Of a stretch of DNA of 64,000 bases, positions 52,231 to 60,422 are shown piece by piece. This stretch comes from Bacteroidota bacterium (GTDB taxonomy: Bacteria > Bacteroidota > Bacteroidia > Chitinophagales > Chitinophagaceae), in contig JAFAGI010000020.1 of the NCBI GenBank assembly GCA_023422835.1, positions 229,742 through 293,741 of the forward strand, read 5' to 3'. The stretch's first letter is position 1. Every line of letters begins with the position of its first letter. The notes beneath the pieces were generated by a model. That model did not search any database. It worked only from the letters and a program-made list of their open reading frames with translations, and had not been told where the DNA came from. The translations under genes were made by a program, and so were the position numbers.

Positions 52231-53502
52231 TTATTTTACAAATCTGATAGCGGTTTTGCGGTCAACTTCTCTTGCCTGGTCGTCAGCGGTTTCAGGCACT
52301 GTAGCAAATTGTTCGCCATAACCTTCTGCGTCTGTGATTTGGGTGCCTGCTGCAGCAAGTGCATTTTTAATGGCATTAGCGCGCTCCTGGGACAATTTTA
52401 GATTAGCTGCATCATCCCCTTTTTTATCGGTGTATGCACCTACTTTTACTTTTGCCTCAGGAAAATCTTTCAGGATAGCTACAAGGTTATCAAACTGTAC
52501 TTGGGATTCAGGAGTAAGTTTTGAGGTACCGAATTCGAAATTAATGTTATCAAAATTAAACCACCTGTCTTTGAGCTGTTCTTCTGTTGCACTGGCGTAT
52601 TCAGGCGACTTCAGGAAGGTGACCACCTGATCTTCTATACCGCCTTTATAAGCCTGCACTGTCTGTCCGCTGGGAAGGGTAACCACCAAAGGTTCCCTGG
52701 AAGTGGTGGTTAGTGCTGGTCTTGCAGCTATTGTATCTACTGTGGTTACAGTGGTTGAGTCTATTGCAGTGGTTACTTCATCATGGGTTTTATTGCACTG
52801 TTTTAACAGGAACAACAATAGCGCTACTGCTACCAGCGCAAGGAGCAAGGGTATTAAAAACTTGTTCCCGCTTTTCTTATCCTCCGGTTCATGCCTGTTG
52901 TAGCCAGTTACCGGCTCTTGCTGAACGGTAGTAGTATGTTCTGTGCCTCCCGTTACGCTTGCATCCACATTTGTCAACAATGAGGTAAGCCCCAGCGATG
53001 AAGGAATAGCGCTTAGGAATGAAGATTCATTATTTTTAAAGAAGTCTGTTATTGAACTTACGGTAGATCCGTTCTCAACAGCATCTCTGCCTACACTTCC
53101 CAAAGAAGCTATGGAAGATGCTTCAAAAAGATCTCTTGTAGATGAGGGCTTTATGCCTGCATAGGAAGATATTTTTTCTATAATGCTGTGAAAGCCGTTG
53201 CCAAAGAGGTTTCTCACGAATGTACCGGCCTGTGTAGCAGATGAGTTTTGGTTGCTTCCGAATACATTGTTTAAATTATTAAGGCTGCCGTTTGTAAAAA
53301 TATTTTTAGCCAAGCTGAATACCGTTGACATGAATGAAGCATCTGTGTTGGCTTTGCGGCTTACGCCCGCAAAAATAGCCGGCACAATGGCTCCCAATGC
53401 TTTAGTGATGCCGTCGCTGCTCTCATTTAACTTACTGGAAGCATCCTGAGAAAAAGCCTCTCCCAAATAACTTTTTGCCAGGTCCAAGATAGTGTTATTC
53501 AT
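52231..53502 (-). CDS. DUF937-OmpA fusion protein
   Basis: 423 residues from the ATG at 53502 (MNNTILDLAKSYLG). N-terminal DUF937 (YidB-like) domain to about residue 175, rich in Ala/Ser/Asn, then a single membrane helix (about 215-233) and a periplasmic OmpA/MotB peptidoglycan-binding domain (about 310-423: FEFGTSKLTPESQ, VGAYTDKKGDDAANLKLSQE, RKTAIRFVK). The topology places DUF937 in the cytoplasm and OmpA in the periplasm, anchored to peptidoglycan. The ORF extends upstream to 53598 but those residues do not belong to the domain. It probably has its own promoter; ends in a clear terminator. Confidence 0.87.
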   Translation of the reverse strand: MNNTILDLAKSYLGEAFSQDASSKLNESSDGITKALGAIVPAIFAGVSRKANTDASFMSTVFSLAKNIFTNGSLNNLNNVFGSNQNSSATQAGTFVRNLFGNGFHSIIEKISSYAGIKPSSTRDLFEASSIASLGSVGRDAVENGSTVSSITDFFKNNESSFLSAIPSSLGLTSLLTNVDASVTGGTEHTTTVQQEPVTGYNRHEPEDKKSGNKFLIPLLLALVAVALLLFLLKQCNKTHDEVTTAIDSTTVTTVDTIAARPALTTTSREPLVVTLPSGQTVQAYKGGIEDQVVTFLKSPEYASATEEQLKDRWFNFDNINFEFGTSKLTPESQVQFDNLVAILKDFPEAKVKVGAYTDKKGDDAANLKLSQERANAIKNALAAAGTQITDAEGYGEQFATVPETADDQAREVDRKTAIRFVK

Positions 53503-53695
53503 AAAAAAAGTTTTAATTTTTATTTTTATAATGCTTAGATAAAATTTGTAATAATTAGATTTGATTGTAAACATACAAATCCCGCGCCAAACTGCCATAA
53601 ATCAGCTATTATCTAATATTTGTAAACTAAAAAGCCCGTTCTTTGGAGGAACGGGTGCATAAAATAAATGTATACGAACAAGCAGTAAGATTTAT

Positions 53696-55576
53696 CTATG
53701 AATTGGTATAGACCGTGGTAGACCCGGAGTCATCTACAACCCAAACAATTTCTATTTTTTTTCTTGAAATAACAGTTACACCATTTTGTCTGGAAGGATT
53801 CCACTTTCCGCTTCTGCTGACGGCGCTGGCGGCTGCAGCGGCGGTTCCAAACCCGGGATTATTTAAAGCTTTCACCTCAGATATATTCCCTTCCTTATCT
53901 ACCCTGAAAGAAACAGTAACTTTATATCTACCGGCAGGCCCTTTGTTATTGGTGATCACGTTATGATCCAGGTTCCTGTTTATAAACTGGCTCCAGCTTC
54001 CCGGGTAGCTCGCAGGCTGCTGAACGCTTGTAAATTCCTTATCGTATTTCTCTTCTTTTTTAATTGCATCTGGCGCAGTATCTTCTTTCTGTTTATCTTT
54101 CAATAATACTATCACAACACCGTTTATAGCTGCTTCACCGTAATGTTTGGTAGCTTCTTCACCTTTTATAATATTGATAGCCTGTATGTTGTCTTTATCA
54201 ATTTTTTCTAAGGTTTCACCTTTTTCTAAAGGCTTACCATCTACTATATATAATGGGTCGCCTTTTACGTTCTTAAGCTTAATCATGGGCGAGCCGTTGT
54301 CGGCTGATGTTTCTCCCTCTTTTCTTATGTCAATTGCAGCGCGTTCCTTGGTCGTTATTATTAAAACGCCGTTTTTGCCTTTTTGCCCGTATGCTTTTGC
54401 AGCAGCTTCGTCTTTTAAAACATTAATAGATTGTATGTTGTTCGGATTTATTTTACCCAAATCCGCATTTTGTTCCAAGGGCTTTCCATCCACAATAATT
54501 AAAGCTTTTGTAATTGAGCTGTCGTTGGGTGAAATAGTTAATGGCCCATCTCCGCTTACTGTGGCAAATGGCTTTCCATTTTCAAGTACTTTTACTTCCC
54601 CTTTTGTCATTATCACCACTCCTTTCAGGGGAGGCAGTGTGTCCTGTGTAGTACTTTGCGCCATGGCCAGCTGGTTTTCCAGTTCTTTAATTGTTTCTCT
54701 GGCTTCTGCTTTTTGCACGTTGAGCCCAATGGCAAATGCTATGCAGCCCAGCAGTGGCAATGCCAGCAGTCTGCGTGTATAACTGTACTTGGTTTTTTGA
54801 TTATTTGTAAGCATGTGTAGTCTTTTTTTAATGGATGAATAAAAAATTGCCTGGCCGGGACTATACGAAAAACTACTTACCTGCGAACGCAGCAGCATGG
54901 CCGCAAAAGCGCGTCCGTCTTTGCTTGCAATGGCTTGCTCATCTGCTATGTATTCGTGAATAAGTGTTATCTCTTTCTCAATTAAATAGAATATGGGATT
55001 AAACCAGCACACTGCTTTTACCGTTTGTAAAAACACGCGGTCCCAGGAATGGCGCTGGCGGATGTGCGCCATCTCGTGCCGCATGATCTGCCTGCCGGCC
55101 TCTTCTTCCAGAGAAATATCTTCGCGCCAGAACAAATTCCTGAAAAATGAAAACGGCGCTTCAGGAAGATCGGTTGTCACAATAGTAATATCTGCCACCT
55201 GTTGAGTTCGGTATTGTTTTTTTAAATGATAAATCCTGGCAATCCTTATCATTACCAACAACAGCATTACTGCAGAGATAGACACAACAGCATAATATGC
55301 CAATGATTCCCAGGAAATAGTTGGGCGGGTTGTAACAAGTATCATTTCTCCTGCCGGCTGGCTGGCATACAACCACCCTACCAGCCTGCTTATGCGCTCA
55401 TTATCGCCCTGTATAAACACATCTATTCTCAACAGCGGTATGAGAAAGCTGGCAACCACGGCAAACAATAAATAAAAGCGGTTGTAGCTATGAAACTTCC
55501 TGTTGCGCAAAAACAATACGTAATAAAGGTATAGTATGCCGGAGCATAAGATTACCTTGATGATGTAGGCAACCAT
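53696..55576 (-). CDS. M56 (BlaR1-type) membrane metallopeptidase fused to plug-like repeats and a TonB C-terminal domain
   Basis: 626 residues. Membrane helices near 5-22, 33-50 and 95-112 surround a BlaR1/MecR1-like zinc peptidase with HEMAH at 167-171 and the downstream EYIADEQA block near 208-215, followed by another helix near 270-285. The periplasmic part has two copies of a module seen in TonB-receptor plugs (IIVDGKPLE...[14 protein letters not shown] near 360-409, and [12 protein letters not shown]...[14 protein letters not shown] near 442-492), then a TonB energy-transducer C-terminal domain (about 540-620). It is co-transcribed with blaI 24 nt upstream and probably cleaves BlaI on an envelope signal. 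The signal is unknown. Confidence 0.9.
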   Translation of the reverse strand: MVAYIIKVILCSGILYLYYVLFLRNRKFHSYNRFYLLFAVVASFLIPLLRIDVFIQGDNERISRLVGWLYASQPAGEMILVTTRPTISWESLAYYAVVSISAVMLLLVMIRIARIYHLKKQYRTQQVADITIVTTDLPEAPFSFFRNLFWREDISLEEEAGRQIMRHEMAHIRQRHSWDRVFLQTVKAVCWFNPIFYLIEKEITLIHEYIADEQAIASKDGRAFAAMLLRSQVSSFSYSPGQAIFYSSIKKRLHMLTNNQKTKYSYTRRLLALPLLGCIAFAIGLNVQKAEARETIKELENQLAMAQSTTQDTLPPLKGVVIMTKGEVKVLENGKPFATVSGDGPLTISPNDSSITKALIIVDGKPLEQNADLGKINPNNIQSINVLKDEAAAKAYGQKGKNGVLIITTKERAAIDIRKEGETSADNGSPMIKLKNVKGDPLYIVDGKPLEKGETLEKIDKDNIQAINIIKGEEATKHYGEAAINGVVIVLLKDKQKEDTAPDAIKKEEKYDKEFTSVQQPASYPGSWSQFINRNLDHNVITNNKGPAGRYKVTVSFRVDKEGNISEVKALNNPGFGTAAAAASAVSRSGKWNPSRQNGVTVISRKKIEIVWVVDDSGSTTVYTNS

Positions 55577-55600
55577 AACCTGAATTATTAAAGTGATGTA

Positions 55601-55981
55601 CTATTTTTTCTTCAACTCTTTCAGCAGCAATTCCAGGTCCTGTATGCTTAGCTTATCTTCTTCCACCAGGAAGGAGACTGCCTGCTTATACGAGCCGCTG
55701 AAATAGTTCTTAACCAACCCGCTCAAAGATCTTTTTGAATAAGCATCTTTGCTAATGGCCGGCACGTACTTGTGGATTCGCCCGATCACCTCTACTTCTA
55801 CAAAACCTTTATCTACCATTATCTTTAAAAAAGTAGCCACTGTATTCTGGTGGGGCTTTGGCTCCGGCAATGCATCCATTACCTCGCGGAGGTAGGCGCC
55901 ATTCAAATCCCAAAGAATATGCATAAGCTGCTCTTCTGCCCTCGTAAGTGTTTTTTTCTCCTGTTGTTTTTTTGCAGACAT
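55601..55981 (-). CDS. blaI: BlaI/MecI/CopY-family repressor
   Basis: 126 residues from the ATG at 55981 (MSAKKQQEKKTLTRAEEQLM). Winged-helix DNA-binding domain (about 12-75: EEQLMHILWDLNGAYLREVM, then NTVATFLKIMVDKGFV) and a dimerisation tail (LSIQDLELLLKELKKK). A TTG at 55999 in frame is less likely. Paired with the M56 peptidase gene, as in beta-lactam and metal-stress systems. Two operator-like sites lie in its promoter, so it should repress its own operon. Confidence 0.94.
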   Translation of the reverse strand: MSAKKQQEKKTLTRAEEQLMHILWDLNGAYLREVMDALPEPKPHQNTVATFLKIMVDKGFVEVEVIGRIHKYVPAISKDAYSKRSLSGLVKNYFSGSYKQAVSFLVEEDKLSIQDLELLLKELKKK

Positions 55982-56001
55982 AATTTGAGTTTTAGTCAAT
56001 A

Positions 56002-56032
56002 CAAACCTACAACTAAAATTTTAAATAAACAA
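56002..56032 (-). promoter_or_regulatory. blaI-M56 promoter
   Basis: On the minus strand TTG (56030-56032), a 20-bp spacer and TAGGTTTG (56002-56009) match the Bacteroidetes promoter consensus. The -7 box lies 20 nt before the blaI ATG. Confidence 0.8.
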
Positions 56033-56046
56033 CTATTATTTTAGTT
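56011..56046. promoter_or_regulatory. Candidate BlaI operators
   Basis: AACTA-TTATTT-TAGTT at 56031-56046 is a perfect inverted repeat with a 6-bp spacer. A half-conserved copy, AACTA-AAATTT-TAAAT, lies exactly 20 bp away at 56011-56026, between the -33 and -7 boxes. The two sites on the same DNA face overlap the promoter, as expected for dimer binding by BlaI. Confidence 0.6.
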
Positions 56047-56090
56047 TTTTTTGCAACTATTTTTTCCTGGTCTTATATTAGAAGGAAGAG

Positions 56091-56621
56091 TTAGTAATAT
56101 GGAGATATTAAAATATAAATAAGCGGTCCGGTAACGGCTACATACAACCATAGCGGAAAGGTGTAACGCGCTATTTTCCTATGCTTGTCATATTCTCCTG
56201 TGAGGCCGCGGTATGCTGTAAATAATATAAACGGGAGAATAAGGCCTGCCAGAATAATATGCGTAATGAGAATAAAATAATAGATATAGCGGATCATTCC
56301 CTTTGCCCCAAAACTTGTATCGCCCGCCCACATGTGGTGGCAGATATATGACACCAGGAACAATACGGAGAAAATAATTGCGGACAACATGAGTTTTTTG
56401 TGTAAGAGATACCTTCTTTGTTTAGCGGCAAGGAAACCCAGCATCAGCAGCAGTGCCACACATGAATTGATCACTGCATTAAGGAGTGCAAAAATATGTA
56501 CGTCAAAGCTGAAGGGATAAGGTACCGGTACCACATGGCGGTCGAGCGCTACAATGGCTATAAAAATTACGAGAGAAATTATGCCAATAATCATCCTGGC
56601 TGCCTTATCGTTTTTTTGCAT
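56091..56621 (-). CDS. DUF420 membrane protein
   Basis: 176 residues with five or more membrane helices. Contains the DUF420 pattern: NSCVALLLMLGFLAAKQRR, HKKLMLSAIIFSVLFLVSY, HHMWAGD and LITHIILAGLILPFILF. Proteins of this family (YozB-like) are often found with cytochrome oxidase assembly genes and keep several His residues on one face. Here it stands between purF-like and blaI genes; no oxidase gene is nearby. A role in respiratory membrane assembly is inferred from the family only. Confidence 0.85.
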   Translation of the reverse strand: MQKNDKAARMIIGIISLVIFIAIVALDRHVVPVPYPFSFDVHIFALLNAVINSCVALLLMLGFLAAKQRRYLLHKKLMLSAIIFSVLFLVSYICHHMWAGDTSFGAKGMIRYIYYFILITHIILAGLILPFILFTAYRGLTGEYDKHRKIARYTFPLWLYVAVTGPLIYILISPYY

Positions 56622-56647
56622 ATACGAATATTAAATCTTTTACAAGG

Positions 56648-58495
56648 CTAATATGCTCTTGTTTCTATACCTTCCATAAAATTAATGAATGCCTTATTTA
56701 CTACCCTGTTGCCGCCCGGCGTTGGATAGTTGCCGGTAAAATACCAGTCGCCTGTATTGGTAGGGCAACTGTTGTGCAGGTCTTCAATAGTCTGGAAGAT
56801 CACTTCCACCGGTATGTCAATATCTTCTGCGGTAATGAGTTGCGCTATTTTTGCGGATATCTCATGAGCCGTAAATGGTTTGTAAAATTGTTTCACAACA
56901 TTTTTGGTGTGCAACTGTTCAAACTGTTCCAGCGCTTTGCATTGCTGGTAAATGTCGCGCACGGACTGTTGCATACCCCTGTCGTTGTAAATCTCGAGTG
57001 CAGCTCGAAATGCTATAAAATCACCCATGCGGCTCATGTCTATGCCGTAACAATCGGGGTAGCGTATCTGCGGCGCAGAAGAAACTATAATGATTTTTTT
57101 AGGCTTCAGCCTGGAAAGCATCCTGATGATGCTTTCTTTTAAAGTAGTGCCACGGACAATAGAATCATCAATTACTACCAGCGTATCAGTGCCGGGACGC
57201 ACGGTACCATAGGTAATATCGTAAACGTGCTGCACCATTTCATTCCTGCCGGAATCAGCGGTAATAAAGGTGCGCATCTTCACATCCTTGATGGCAATTT
57301 TCTCCTGGCGGATCTTCCTGTTCACCATTTCTTCCAGCTTTTCCCTGGTAAAATCTTTCTCCCAACTCAGTATGCGCTCAACCTTTATTTTATTTAAATA
57401 GTCTTCCATACCTTTTACCAAACCATAGTATGCTACTTCTGCAGTATTGGGTATGTAAGAAAAAATGGTATTTCTAAGATCGTAGTTGATAGCTTCCAGC
57501 ACAGTCTGGCTAAGGTGGTAGCCAAGCGCTATTCTTTCCCTGTATATTTTTTCATCACCTCCACGGCTGAAATAAATACGTTCAAAGCTGCAGGCGCGTT
57601 TTTCCATTTCGGGCAGTACGCGAGCTACTTTAAAATCACCCTGCGGATCTACAATCAATGCATGACCGGCCGGTAAAGGTTTCACGCGGTCTTCTCCTAT
57701 ATTAAAAGTGGTACGTATAGATGCGCGCTCGCTGGCGGCTACAATCACTTCATCATCTGTATAATAATAAGCTGGCCGAATGCCGTTGCCGTCTCTCAAC
57801 ACAAAACCGGAACCGTTGCCAACCAGCCCGCCTACCGTAAAACCACCGTCGAATTTAGCTGCCGCATTTTCCAGCACTTTCTGCAGGCTGGGGTTGCCGT
57901 TGGTGTTGTCGCTTTCCATAGTCAGGTAATGGTATATCACTTCCATCATGGCAGCGAGATCGCTTTGGCGCTGAAACTCTCCCATGCTCAGGTCTACAGA
58001 ATTAAAAAGTTCTTCGGTATTTACCAGATTGAAATTACCGGCAAGTGTAAGGTTCTTGCTTTTTTCCAGGCTGCGTTTCAGGAAAGGATGGCAGAACTCT
58101 ACATTGTTTTTTCCCTGCGTGCCATAGCGCAAGTGGCCAAGCATCAATTCGCCTAAAGCAGGTAAATGTGCCTTAATAAACTCTGGGTGCTGTTGAATAT
58201 CCGGCTGGTGTGCTTCCAGCTCCTTGATCTCAGCGCCAATTTTGCCGAAGATATCGGCAATCGGTTGTGTGGAATTGCTCCGGGAACGCATCATATAGGG
58301 CGTGCTGGAAGATGTATCTAACTTCACCGATGCCATGCCTGCGCCGTCCTGCCCACGGTTGTGTTGCTTTTCCATCAGCAGGTACAGTTTATTTAAACCG
58401 TACATCACAGTTCCGTATTTTTCAAGGTAATACGATAAGGGTTTTCTTAACCGGATAAATGCTAATCCGCACTCGTGTTTAATTTGGTCGCTCAT
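56648..58495 (-). CDS. purF: Amidophosphoribosyltransferase (PurF-like)
   Basis: Class II glutamine amidotransferase joined to a phosphoribosyltransferase; makes phosphoribosylamine, the first purine step. 615 residues: HECGLAFIRL gives Cys9 as the likely N-terminal nucleophile after an eight-residue propeptide, QHNRGQDGAGM follows at about 44, and the PRPP loop VVIDDSIVRGTTLKES lies near 438-453. It is about 110-140 residues longer than E. coli PurF; long PurF paralogues of this type occur in Bacteroidetes. Single gene, divergent from rpiA. Confidence 0.9.
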   Translation of the reverse strand: MSDQIKHECGLAFIRLRKPLSYYLEKYGTVMYGLNKLYLLMEKQHNRGQDGAGMASVKLDTSSSTPYMMRSRSNSTQPIADIFGKIGAEIKELEAHQPDIQQHPEFIKAHLPALGELMLGHLRYGTQGKNNVEFCHPFLKRSLEKSKNLTLAGNFNLVNTEELFNSVDLSMGEFQRQSDLAAMMEVIYHYLTMESDNTNGNPSLQKVLENAAAKFDGGFTVGGLVGNGSGFVLRDGNGIRPAYYYTDDEVIVAASERASIRTTFNIGEDRVKPLPAGHALIVDPQGDFKVARVLPEMEKRACSFERIYFSRGGDEKIYRERIALGYHLSQTVLEAINYDLRNTIFSYIPNTAEVAYYGLVKGMEDYLNKIKVERILSWEKDFTREKLEEMVNRKIRQEKIAIKDVKMRTFITADSGRNEMVQHVYDITYGTVRPGTDTLVVIDDSIVRGTTLKESIIRMLSRLKPKKIIIVSSAPQIRYPDCYGIDMSRMGDFIAFRAALEIYNDRGMQQSVRDIYQQCKALEQFEQLHTKNVVKQFYKPFTAHEISAKIAQLITAEDIDIPVEVIFQTIEDLHNSCPTNTGDWYFTGNYPTPGGNRVVNKAFINFMEGIETRAY

Positions 58496-58586
58496 TGAAA
58501 CAGGAAAAAGAAAGCAAAGTTACTAATGTTTATCAAAAAGAACAGATAAAATAATAGATTGTAGCTCGCATATGGCTTTAAGACCA

Positions 58587-58618
58587 TTTGTACATCTTTT
58601 TATTTTCAGATACCTTTG
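58587..58618 (+). promoter_or_regulatory. rpiA promoter
   Basis: TTTG (58587-58590), a 20-bp spacer, and TACCTTTG (58611-58618), an exact Bacteroidetes-type promoter. It lies 20 nt before the ATG at 58638 and rules out the longer reading frame that starts at 58572. Confidence 0.88.
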
Positions 58619-58637
58619 CCATTCAAAAAAATCAAGA

Positions 58638-59315
58638 ATGGATCCTAAACAACTGGCCGGAGAGCAGGCAGCAGCTTATGTAGAAAATAATATGGTGATA
58701 GGGCTCGGCACAGGTTCAACCGCCTGCTGGGCAATAAAAAAAATAGGTGAAAGGATAGCAAATGAAGGCTTACAACTCACCTGTACAGCCACTTCCATAC
58801 AATCGGAGAAGCTGGCCGAACAGTTTCATATTCCTCTTACAGACATCGCGCAGGTAAGCAGCATAGACATCACCATTGACGGCGCCGATGAAATAAACCG
58901 ACAACTCGATATGATCAAAGGAGGCGGCGGCGCATTGTTGCGCGAGAAGATCATTGCCAACATCACTAAATATTACATTATTGTAGCCGATGAAAGCAAG
59001 TATGTGGCACAATTAGGCGCATTTGGCATACCAGTGGAAGTAGTGCCGTTTGGCTGGCAAAGAACAGCAGAACATCTCGAAAAGTTAGGCGCGAAGCCAA
59101 CCTTGCGCAAAAAAGAACAGGAAACTTTCATAACGGATAACGGCAACTATATTCTTGATTGTGATTTTGGCTTGATCAATGATGCCGCATCGCTGGAAAC
59201 CTCTATCCACAATATACCGGGCGTGGTTGTATGCGGCTTGTTCATCAGCAGGGCCCACAAACTTATTTTAGGAAAAAAAGACGGATCTACAGAAGAAATA
59301 ACAACAAAGCGATAA
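58638..59315 (+). CDS. rpiA: Ribose-5-phosphate isomerase A
   Basis: Interconverts ribose 5-phosphate and ribulose 5-phosphate in the pentose phosphate pathway. 225 residues from the ATG at 58638 (MDPKQLAGEQ). Motifs: VIGLGTGSTACWAI (phosphate-binding loop near 21-34), IDITIDGADEI near 76-86 with the catalytic Asp residues, and GGGGALLREKI near 94-104 with the conserved Lys. Length is normal. The stop is 2 nt before the HAD-family gene, so both are on one transcript. Confidence 0.97.
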   Translation: MDPKQLAGEQAAAYVENNMVIGLGTGSTACWAIKKIGERIANEGLQLTCTATSIQSEKLAEQFHIPLTDIAQVSSIDITIDGADEINRQLDMIKGGGGALLREKIIANITKYYIIVADESKYVAQLGAFGIPVEVVPFGWQRTAEHLEKLGAKPTLRKKEQETFITDNGNYILDCDFGLINDAASLETSIHNIPGVVVCGLFISRAHKLILGKKDGSTEEITTKR

Positions 59316-59317
59316 TT

Positions 59318-59971
59318 ATGAAGGCTTTTATTTTTGATATGAACGGAACCATGATCGATGATATGCACTATCATGCCGATGCGTGGTACAAGGTTTTTCA
59401 ATCGCTCGGATGCACCAAAACCGCGGAAGAAAGCAAACTGCATATTTACGGCAAAGCAGCAGAAATATTTGAAAGAATGATGGGCGAAGGGCATGGCTTC
59501 AGCGAGGAAGAAATGGAAGCTATTTCCAGGAAAAAAGAAATACAATATCAAAAAGATTTTCTGCCTGACCTGAAATTGATCAGGGGCCTGGACAATTTTC
59601 TTGAAAATGCGCACCTGAAAAAAATTCCCATGTCTATCGGCACGGCCGCGCCGCGATCAAACGTAGATTATGTATACACCAACCTGCCTTTAGAAAAATT
59701 TTTTTGCGGATACATCTGTGCAGACGAGGTGGAAAAAAGCAAACCCGATCCGGAAGTATTTCTAAAATGCGCCAAACTCATGCAGGTGGCGGCTGAAGAT
59801 TGTATTGTTTTTGAAGACTCGCCTATGGGTATACGCGCTGCTGCCAATGCAGGCATGAAAGCAGTTGCCATTACTACGTTTCACCCGAAAGAAGATTTTA
59901 AAGACTACAACAATATTTTATTGATAATAAATGATTTCGAAGATGAAAGATTGTCAGCGTTATTAAAATAA
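59318..59971 (+). CDS. HAD-family hydrolase/phosphomutase-like protein with DxN motif
   Basis: 217 residues from the ATG at 59318 (MKAFIFDMNGTMIDD). HAD motif I reads DMNGT instead of DxDGT: the nucleophile Asp7 is present, but the general acid/base two residues on is Asn9. Motif II is SIGTAAPRSNVD, motif III includes KSKPDPEVF, and motif IV is VFEDSPMGIRAA. The cap domain and length fit the beta-phosphoglucomutase-like group. Co-transcribed with rpiA, which suggests a sugar-phosphate substrate. The frame extends upstream into rpiA; the ATG after the rpiA stop is the natural start. Confidence 0.88.
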   Translation: MKAFIFDMNGTMIDDMHYHADAWYKVFQSLGCTKTAEESKLHIYGKAAEIFERMMGEGHGFSEEEMEAISRKKEIQYQKDFLPDLKLIRGLDNFLENAHLKKIPMSIGTAAPRSNVDYVYTNLPLEKFFCGYICADEVEKSKPDPEVFLKCAKLMQVAAEDCIVFEDSPMGIRAAANAGMKAVAITTFHPKEDFKDYNNILLIINDFEDERLSALLK

Positions 59972-60008
59972 TCTTTTTAATATCGGTGACGGCCACTCTT
60001 AATAATTT

Positions 60009-60040
60009 TTTGTTAATTCGAAAAAATGATTACAATTTTG
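60009..60040 (+). promoter_or_regulatory. Candidate promoter of the first short unit
   Basis: TTTG (60009-60012), a 20-bp spacer, and CAATTTTG (60033-60040), a 7/8 match to TAnnTTTG, 20 nt before the 25-codon ORF. Confidence 0.5.
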
Positions 60041-60060
60041 CATCTCTAAAGATTAGTAAC

Positions 60061-60138
60061 ATGATAAACTTTAATATAAATATACACACTGATAAAAAGC
60101 AGGAAAACAACTGTGAAGTTGTCACCTACGGGACGTGA
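60061..60138 (+). CDS. Candidate 25-aa peptide
   Basis: An ATG-initiated ORF of 25 codons (MINFNINIHT, a KKQEN stretch, and a CEVVTYGT end with one Cys), with a promoter-like site 20 nt upstream and a Rho-independent terminator 40 nt downstream. The unit is the size of a small-peptide or small-RNA gene. No family is recognised. It could equally be a non-coding RNA with a chance ORF. Confidence 0.35.
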   Translation: MINFNINIHTDKKQENNCEVVTYGT

Positions 60139-60178
60139 TATGTAGTAGAATAATATTAAAAAGTACTCAACATAATAT

Positions 60179-60201
60179 CCCCGGCATTTCGGGGTTTTTT
60201 T
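60179..60201 (+). terminator. Terminator of the first short unit
   Basis: CCCCG-GCATTT-CGGGG followed by seven T. Confidence 0.8.
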
Positions 60202-60221
60202 ATGTGTAAAATAAAAAAGAT

Positions 60222-60341
60222 GTGCATATATTATTATATAAACAAAAGACTTCAATAGAAGAAACTGCTTTGTTGAAGCAAAACTATAGCCATGTCTATG
60301 ATATTGATTTTATTGAAGGTTTAAGCGATCGGCATATATAA
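60222..60341 (+). CDS. Possible short reading frame in the second unit
   Basis: A 39-codon frame with only a GTG start (VHILLYKQKT at the start, YDIDFIEGLSDRHI at the end) lies between two terminators, immediately before the AAA ATPase gene. It has protein-like composition but no recognised family, and may be a fragment of a lost gene. Confidence 0.25.
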   Translation: MHILLYKQKTSIEETALLKQNYSHVYDIDFIEGLSDRHI

Positions 60342-60362
60342 ATTATGTAAGTGTATAATATT

Positions 60363-60392
60363 AGCCCGATCGCAACATGATCGGGCTTTTTA
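60363..60392 (+). terminator. Strong terminator just upstream of the AAA ATPase gene
   Basis: A perfect 9-bp stem, AGCCCGATC/GATCGGGCT with a 7-nt loop, followed by TTTTT. It ends 31 nt before the ATG at 60423, so the ATPase gene must be transcribed by read-through or from a promoter within the last few dozen bases. Confidence 0.9.
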
Positions 60393-60422
60393 TATGCTAA
60401 AAAAACAAAGAAAAATTTTAAA

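Larger units (their letters stand above)
59972..60422. other. Region with two short transcription units before an AAA ATPase gene
   Basis: 451 bp without a long gene. It contains a promoter-like site near 60009-60040, a 25-codon ORF, a terminator at 60179-60201, a second short reading frame and a second terminator at 60363-60392. The A+T content is higher than in the flanking housekeeping genes. Confidence 0.6.

Noticed and set aside
58572..58637. Longer RpiA start at 58572
   Set aside because: The extra codons lie on an exact promoter, and the family N-terminus begins at 58638.
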